A stretch of 64,000 nt of DNA from Pigmentiphaga sp. NML080357 (GTDB lineage Bacteria; Pseudomonadota; Gammaproteobacteria; Burkholderiales; Burkholderiaceae_B). This document shows positions 60,707-64,000 of this stretch, in pieces. The notes below the pieces were generated by a model, which was given only the letters and a program-made list of their open reading frames with translations, was not told where the DNA came from and ran no database searches. The position numbers and the translations under genes are program-made. The stretch spans positions 96,396 to 160,395 of the forward strand of contig NZ_NINW01000028.1 of the NCBI RefSeq assembly GCF_002188465.1, in the 5' to 3' direction. Each line of letters begins with the position of its first letter. Position 1 is the first letter of the stretch.

Positions 60707-60822
60707 GTTCGCGCATGGATGCCGGTGCGAACTGGTGTGATCAACGCGGTCGGAACCGCGTCGCAGCCTTGAAGATCGTGGCTGCCTGGGCATGTCGCTG
60801 ACGGACGTCAGCGGAACATGGC
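60707..60822 (-). ncRNA. structured leader element, copy B
   Basis: On the leftward strand: CATGT-CGCTGAC/GTCAGCG-ACATG long hairpin, GCAGCC/GGCTGC stem with CTTCAA in its loop, CGCGGT-TCCG-ACCGCG perfect hairpin, GTTCGC/GCGAAC stem. It ends about 120 bases upstream of the DUF3577 start. The rest of 60823-61016 contains no gene I can support. Confidence 0.65.
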
Positions 60823-61016
60823 AGTGAGGGTGGCGTCAGGGTGGTGTGCAGGCGAGCGGCAATCGGCATTTGCGCCCATCCGCATTCCTGCCGCGTGGCA
60901 CCGAATGTGGATGGGTGTGATGTTGCACGTCGGTCAGGTACGCCCTCTGCCGATGACGCGGTGATAATTAATACTGTCTCTCCGCGCGCCCCGCGCCTTC
61001 TGGATTCGGCTGTCCC

Positions 61017-61637
61017 ATGACCGCAATCGCTGCCCTGTCTCTGTTTATTGCCATGATCGCACTCGCTGCGATGCCCAGTTCGAGTGTGGCCCTGGTGGTT
61101 GTCCGGTCTGCAACGCTTGGGGTACGCCACGGTGTTGCCACTGCACTGGGGATTGTCGTGGGCGACCTGCTGTTCGTCGTTCTGGCAATTACGGGGCTCG
61201 TGGCCGCGGTGGAAGTCATGGGAAGCGCCTTCACCGTGCTGCGCTACGTCGCCGCGGCCTATCTCATCTGGGTTGGCGTGGGACTGATCCGACATCGCGA
61301 CCAGCCACCCAAGCCCAGGGGGGCGCACGAGACCGGCAGCATCTGGACAAGCTTTGCCGCTGGCATGATCTTGACGCTTGGGGATGTGAAGGCGGTTTTC
61401 TTCTATGCGGCACTGTTCCCTGTCTTCGTCGACGTTTCCGCTCTGACGGCCTTTGACGCAAACCTCATCGCCGCAATCACCGTCGTCGCCGTGGGCGGCG
61501 TCAAGGTCGCGTACGCGGTGGCTGCGCGTGCGGTCGTTTCCGCTTCCAGGGACTTGTCATTCAATCGGCCAGTTCGCGTGACGACGGGTGCGTTGATGAT
61601 CGGAGCGGGTGGATACCTGCTGACCAAGGGCGCTTGA
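61017..61637 (+). CDS. LysE/RhtB-family exporter
   Basis: 206 residues with six hydrophobic segments. MTAIAALSLFIAMIALAAMPSSS, GVRHGVATALGIVVGDLLFVVLAI, AAYLIWVGVGLIRH and FAAGMILTLGDVKAVFFYAALFPVF follow the LysE pattern (the usual GNPK motif reads GDVK). Such proteins export amino acids or other small molecules. It is the only rightward gene in this leftward block, with no leader hairpin, so it is probably a passenger gene. Confidence 0.9.
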   Translation: MTAIAALSLFIAMIALAAMPSSSVALVVVRSATLGVRHGVATALGIVVGDLLFVVLAITGLVAAVEVMGSAFTVLRYVAAAYLIWVGVGLIRHRDQPPKPRGAHETGSIWTSFAAGMILTLGDVKAVFFYAALFPVFVDVSALTAFDANLIAAITVVAVGGVKVAYAVAARAVVSASRDLSFNRPVRVTTGALMIGAGGYLLTKGA

Positions 61638-61696
61638 CCGGCTCGACACCGCGTTCCATCAAGAAGAAGAGCCCCACGCAGGGGCTCAGAAGGGGA

Positions 61697-62413
61697 CTAC
61701 TCGTTTTCGTCTAGCGCCAATCCTTCGAGGATCGGCGCATCGGCGTCGAACACCAGCATGCGTACGTCTGCCTGCGCGGCCAGGTGCAACACCTCGACCA
61801 GGCATTCGGGCATGCCCTTCTTGCGGTGTTCCTGCCGCAGGCGCGCGGCGGTGATGCCTTCAACCTGTTGCAGGTTGTCATCCGTCCATGGGGTGGCGAT
61901 CAGCTTCACGCCAATTGCCGGGGAGTACGGGATGCGAAAGGCGATGAACAGGAAGCGCGTCGGCGTGGCGATGTCAGCCAGTTCGGCCAGGTAGCGGCTG
62001 GCCTCATCCGTGAGGTGGCCGCTGCTGATCTCCCAGGCCCGGCTGTAGTAGCCGGTCTCGAATTTCAGGCGCCTCACCACCTCGCGGGCGGCTTCCTCGC
62101 TGTAGGTGTCACCCACGTGGAGCGGCTGGCCAGCTTCTTCCGCCATCACGGCGTAGACCACTGTGCGGACGATGCCGTGGCTGCGGCATTGGGCATCCAA
62201 CTCGGGTGGCACGTCCTGGCCCTCGGTGATCAGCGCGAAGTCGTCGCCGAAGATGCAGGCATGGCGCTCGACCTGGCTGTCGGGCAAATGCGCCTGCGAG
62301 GCGTGTAGCGGGAGATGGCTCAGCGGGCAATCGTCGTCGTAGGAAATGGCGAGCAGCCGTCGCACGGACAGGCCATCGTAGCCACGGACGAAGGGATTGT
62401 TGGAATGGGACAT
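61697..62413 (-). CDS. unknown ICE protein, 238 residues
   Basis: 238 residues, soluble. RGYDGLSVRRLLAISYDDDCPLSHLPLHASQAHLPDSQVERHACIFGDDFALITEGQ, then GDTYSEEAAREVVRRLKFETGYYSRAWEISSGHLTDEASRYLAELA. Similar proteins are common in ICEs; no function known to me. Hairpin leader directly upstream. Confidence 0.75.
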   Translation of the reverse strand: MSHSNNPFVRGYDGLSVRRLLAISYDDDCPLSHLPLHASQAHLPDSQVERHACIFGDDFALITEGQDVPPELDAQCRSHGIVRTVVYAVMAEEAGQPLHVGDTYSEEAAREVVRRLKFETGYYSRAWEISSGHLTDEASRYLAELADIATPTRFLFIAFRIPYSPAIGVKLIATPWTDDNLQQVEGITAARLRQEHRKKGMPECLVEVLHLAAQADVRMLVFDADAPILEGLALDENE

Positions 62414-62442
62414 GGGATCTCTCCAGCAAGGGATGGCCGAGG

Positions 62443-62462
62443 CAATCCCCTGCTGGGGATTG
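62443..62462 (-). promoter_or_regulatory. leader hairpin before the 238-residue gene
   Basis: CAATCCCC-AGCA-GGGGATTG: a perfect 8-bp stem with a tetraloop, 30 bases before the start codon. Confidence 0.6.
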
Positions 62463-62513
62463 AACCCCAGCGAGTGAATGAAGTGGCAGCCGGTCAGCCG
62501 GCTCTCGCGAAAA

Positions 62514-62540
62514 TCAGCAGATGGTGTGGTGTCGGAACAC
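62514..62540 (-). pseudogene. eight-codon ORF after an orphan leader (gene remnant or leader peptide)
   Basis: GTG start with a good AGGAG 5 bases before, then seven codons and TGA. It follows a perfect leader hairpin yet no gene follows before the next leader at 62443. Either the remnant of a deleted gene or a true short peptide; the first is more likely. Confidence 0.35.
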
Positions 62541-62559
62541 GGCTGCTCCTTTGAAGAAG

Positions 62560-62595
62560 GAGGGACATGGCCCCGCGTGGGGACGCATGTCCCTC
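62560..62595 (-). promoter_or_regulatory. orphan leader hairpin
   Basis: GAGGGACATG/CATGTCCCTC is a perfect 10-bp stem enclosing a CCCC-GCGT-GGGG hairpin, then CTTCTTCAAAGGAG. It has the full leader design but no following gene of normal size. Confidence 0.65.
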
Positions 62596-62635
62596 GTGGG
62601 GTGGGATGAAAGGACGGTGGTGCGCCGTGCGTGGC

Positions 62636-63028
62636 TCACCAGCCGCTGTAGTGCAGCGTCAGGTCGGCGATGACCTTGCGCCGCTCTAGGTCGAGGCCGG
62701 CGAGATCGGACAGGCCCTCGAAGCCGCAACGCTTGAGCATCGCCCCGCCCTCGCGGGCGTTGTAGAAGCTGACCATGGCGGACAGGAACATCCGCTGGCC
62801 GCTGCTCAGGACGCCGAGGGCGTCGTTGAGCACCAGCAGGTTCGGGCGCAGATCCCATTTGGTGGTGGCACGCTGCAGGCCCTCGGGGGTGCCGTCGCCG
62901 AACCATTCCGCACCGGCGATGTGGACGCCGCGCTTCCACGCCTCGAAGAAGGCTTGGGGCGCGGCGGCGAAGTGCTGGTGTTCCAGCTCGATCTGATCCA
63001 GTACCTCTTGAGGCAGGGCACGGTTCAT
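62636..63028 (-). CDS. unknown ICE protein, 130 residues
   Basis: 130 residues, soluble, mostly helical. LDQIELEHQHFAAAPQAFFEAWKRGVHIAGAEWFGDGTPEGLQRA, SSGQRMFLSAMVSFYNAREGGAMLKRCGFEGLSDLAGLDLERRKVIADLTLHYSGW. No family name known to me. It begins 25 bases after the stop of the 83-residue gene and has no leader of its own, so the two share a transcript. Confidence 0.75.
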   Translation of the reverse strand: MNRALPQEVLDQIELEHQHFAAAPQAFFEAWKRGVHIAGAEWFGDGTPEGLQRATTKWDLRPNLLVLNDALGVLSSGQRMFLSAMVSFYNAREGGAMLKRCGFEGLSDLAGLDLERRKVIADLTLHYSGW

Positions 63029-63053
63029 GACGGGGACTCCTGGTGGTTGGACA

Positions 63054-63305
63054 TCACGGGTTGAGGCGCTGCTGCCAGCGGCCCGTTTGCAGGGCGTGCT
63101 CGGCAGCGTGGTGCGATCGGAAGTAGCTGATCGACTCGCGCGAGACGGGACCGTCTGCATCGGCGGTGCCGATGTAGTGGCCGGCTGCACTGCAGAGCAC
63201 CTGCAGGGGCAGGCGCTTGCCGACGTAGGCCAGGGCCTGGTAGCCGATGGATTCGGCACGGGCCTGTTCAGCACTCAAGCGTGCCGATGCGAACGCAAGG
63301 AACAT
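63054..63305 (-). CDS. unknown ICE protein, 83 residues
   Basis: 83 residues. FLAFASARLSAEQARAESIGYQALAYVGKRLPLQVLCSAAGHYIGTADADGPVSRESISYFRSHHAAEHALQTGRW: a short alpha/beta fold with no known function. RBS AGGAGA upstream, preceded by a hairpin leader and structured element C. Confidence 0.72.
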   Translation of the reverse strand: MFLAFASARLSAEQARAESIGYQALAYVGKRLPLQVLCSAAGHYIGTADADGPVSRESISYFRSHHAAEHALQTGRWQQRLNP

Positions 63306-63348
63306 AGGTTTCTCCTGGTGGTTGAAGACCGGGGGCACCACGCCCTTT

Positions 63349-63367
63349 CGGGAGCGGAGATCTCCCG
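63349..63367 (-). promoter_or_regulatory. leader hairpin before the 83-residue gene
   Basis: CGGGAG/CTCCCG 6-bp stem, with a second GGGC/GCCC hairpin between it and the RBS; preceded by CAACCC. Confidence 0.5.
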
Positions 63368-63408
63368 ACGGGTTGAACATCGAAAGCACCCGCGTCGTGG
63401 CGACGCGC

Positions 63409-63521
63409 GTCCGCGGTGGTCGGTGCGAGGCGGACTGGATCGGTCAACGCGGCGAGGCGCGTTGCAGCCTTGAAAACCGGGGCTGCCAGGGCATGGTGCT
63501 GAAAAAAATCAGCGACGCATG
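63409..63521 (-). ncRNA. structured leader element, copy C
   Basis: Leftward strand: GCTGA-T6-TCAGC hairpin, GCAGCC/GGCTGC stem with a TTTTCAA loop, CGCG/CGCG hairpin, GTCCGC/GCGGAC stem. Against copies A and B the last stem changes T-A to C-G on both arms. About 105 bases before the 83-residue gene. Confidence 0.6.
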
Positions 63522-63697
63522 AACACAGCATCAAGGATCAGTCTGGTGACGTCGCGCAGAAATCCGTACTGCGCTTCGCCCAGGTTCTTCAGTACGAAGA
63601 AACGGGCTAAGCTAGATGGGTTGTGCTTGCAGTACTTTTGACGGTGGAGAAAGAGGTGCGCGAGCGTGTTATCGGATAGATAGGAGGGATTGCCCCT
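63522..63697. other. gene-free stretch before the DUF262 gene
   Basis: Contains TTCTTC-AGTAC-GAAGAA (63585-63601), a perfect inverted repeat, and a second CAGTAC nearby. It separates the leftward block from the rightward DUF262 gene and is a likely promoter/operator region. Confidence 0.4.
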
Positions 63698-63877
63698 GTG
63701 GATTCACGCACATTCACTATTCAGCAGATCTACCAGGATCGACGCCAGTATCGAGTGCCGTTTTACCAACGGCCCTACGTGTGGAATCGGGATGACCAAT
63801 GGGGACGACTCTGGGAAGATATTCGAGACAAAGCAGAAGCGCGCTTGTTAGGCGACAAGGCCGTACCTCATTTGTAA
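63698..63877 (+). pseudogene. DUF262 (GmrSD-like) gene, cut by an IS after 59 codons
   Basis: GTG start with TAGGAGGGA upstream. FTIQQIYQDRRQYRVPFYQRPYVWNRDDQWGRLWEDI is the DUF262 N-terminus, with the conserved RVPFYQRPYVW motif of the nucleotide-handling domain of GmrS-type modification-dependent restriction proteins. Intact members are several hundred residues. The frame ends at VPHL-stop exactly where an insertion-sequence end begins, in the spot where family members read HxLG. Confidence 0.8.
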
Positions 63878-63925
63878 GCGGTTAGCGAACAACGCCCTAT
63901 CGGGGTAGCGTACAAGTGGTCAAGC

Positions 63926-63955
63926 TTGCGTCCGCAACGACTTTTGCGGACGCAA
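63926..63955 (+). promoter_or_regulatory. 12-bp perfect hairpin just before the IS ORF
   Basis: TTGCGTCCGCAA, loop CGACTT, TTGCGGACGCAA. It ends 2 bases before an ATG. In RNA read in from outside it would bury the start region, a known IS way to avoid expression from host promoters. Confidence 0.6.
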
Positions 63956-63957
63956 CC

Positions 63958-64000
63958 ATGACGATCGAACAGGTAGACTTTCTCCCGCTGCAACCCATAC
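63958..64000 (+). CDS. start of an IS-encoded ORF (partial)
   Basis: MTIEQVDFLPLQPI then the window ends. Position just inside the IS end fits the first small ORF of an IS66-type element, but 14 residues cannot prove it. Confidence 0.4.
   Translation, partial: MTIEQVDFLPLQPI

Larger units (their letters stand above)
63874..64000 (+). mobile_element. left end of an IS66-like insertion sequence (partial)
   Basis: The sequence GTAAGCGGTTAGCGAACAAC starts where the DUF262 frame breaks. IS66-family ends start with GTAA. It runs off the window. Family assignment is tentative; the right end and target duplication cannot be seen. Confidence 0.5.

Noticed and set aside
60923..60970. sigma-70 promoter TTGCAC / GATAAT before lysE
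   Set aside because: The boxes are about 34 bases apart, too far for a promoter.
1..64000. CRISPR array
   Set aside because: No regularly spaced direct repeats of CRISPR type were seen; the repeats found are hairpin leaders and structured elements before genes.

Overview
The window looks like the chromosome of a high-GC betaproteobacterium, most likely Bordetella/Achromobacter-type Alcaligenaceae. That placement is inference from the Bug-type receptor tail, the CaiB/BaiF-IclR pair, the gene style and the ICEclc-type element; no rRNA or other decisive marker is present. Bases 1 to about 12436 are host chromosome. Everything after that, to the end of the window, is one side of an integrative and conjugative element (ICE) of the ICEclc/PAGI-2 family, inserted at the 3' end of a tRNA-Gly(CCC) gene. 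The other end of the ICE is not in the window.

Chromosomal part: the end of a Bug-family solute receptor; a MarR regulator divergent from a stand-alone IscS cysteine desulfurase; a CaiB/BaiF CoA-transferase whose end overlaps a convergent IclR regulator; a thiS-trmB pair; an ABC importer operon (Tat-exported binding protein, ATPase, permease); and a large CheB-CheR-PAS-HWE kinase fusion with its small response regulator, followed by tRNA-Gly.

ICE core: attL and the integrase, a LysR effector domain without a DNA-binding domain, a Xre regulator, the MobH relaxase TraI, an AbiEi/AbiEii toxin-antitoxin pair and a DUF3742 protein. A long leftward run of type IV secretion and mating-pair genes follows (TraG-like, TIGR03755/56/57, RadC, DsbA-like, VirB4-like TIGR03744, TIGR03751/52/49/46/50/45/58, RAQPRD). 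After a cargo insertion the core resumes with TIGR03747, TraD, TIGR03765, a transglycosylase, TIGR03759 and a PilL-type lipoprotein. A DNA-metabolism and accessory block then carries a helicase, a methyltransferase-like protein, DUF3275, DUF3577 and several unknowns, plus a rightward LysE exporter.

Cargo: 34241-47979 is a 13.7 kb co-directional defence island placed between two halves of the conjugation gene set. It holds a small HTH protein, a RapA/SNF2-like helicase, a AAA+ ATPase with an S8 subtilase (an IetAS-like pair), a type III-like Mod methyltransferase, a Res helicase-nuclease, and a PrrC/RloC-like ATPase with a zinc-hook motif and a possible RNase tail. I regard this composite as the most interesting protein-level system here. 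A second defence-type gene (DUF262) at the right edge is cut by an IS element.

RNA level: the ICE contains three copies of a structured element (25436-25551, 60707-60822, 63409-63521), each upstream of a leftward gene, with base-pair-preserving changes in several stems. A series of short hairpin leaders sits directly before the ribosome-binding sites of most genes of the 56-63 kb block. One of these leaders is a textbook terminator next to the RBS, and one has lost its gene. Six copies of GGACTT/AAGTCC lie between attL and the integrase and are candidate arm-type sites.
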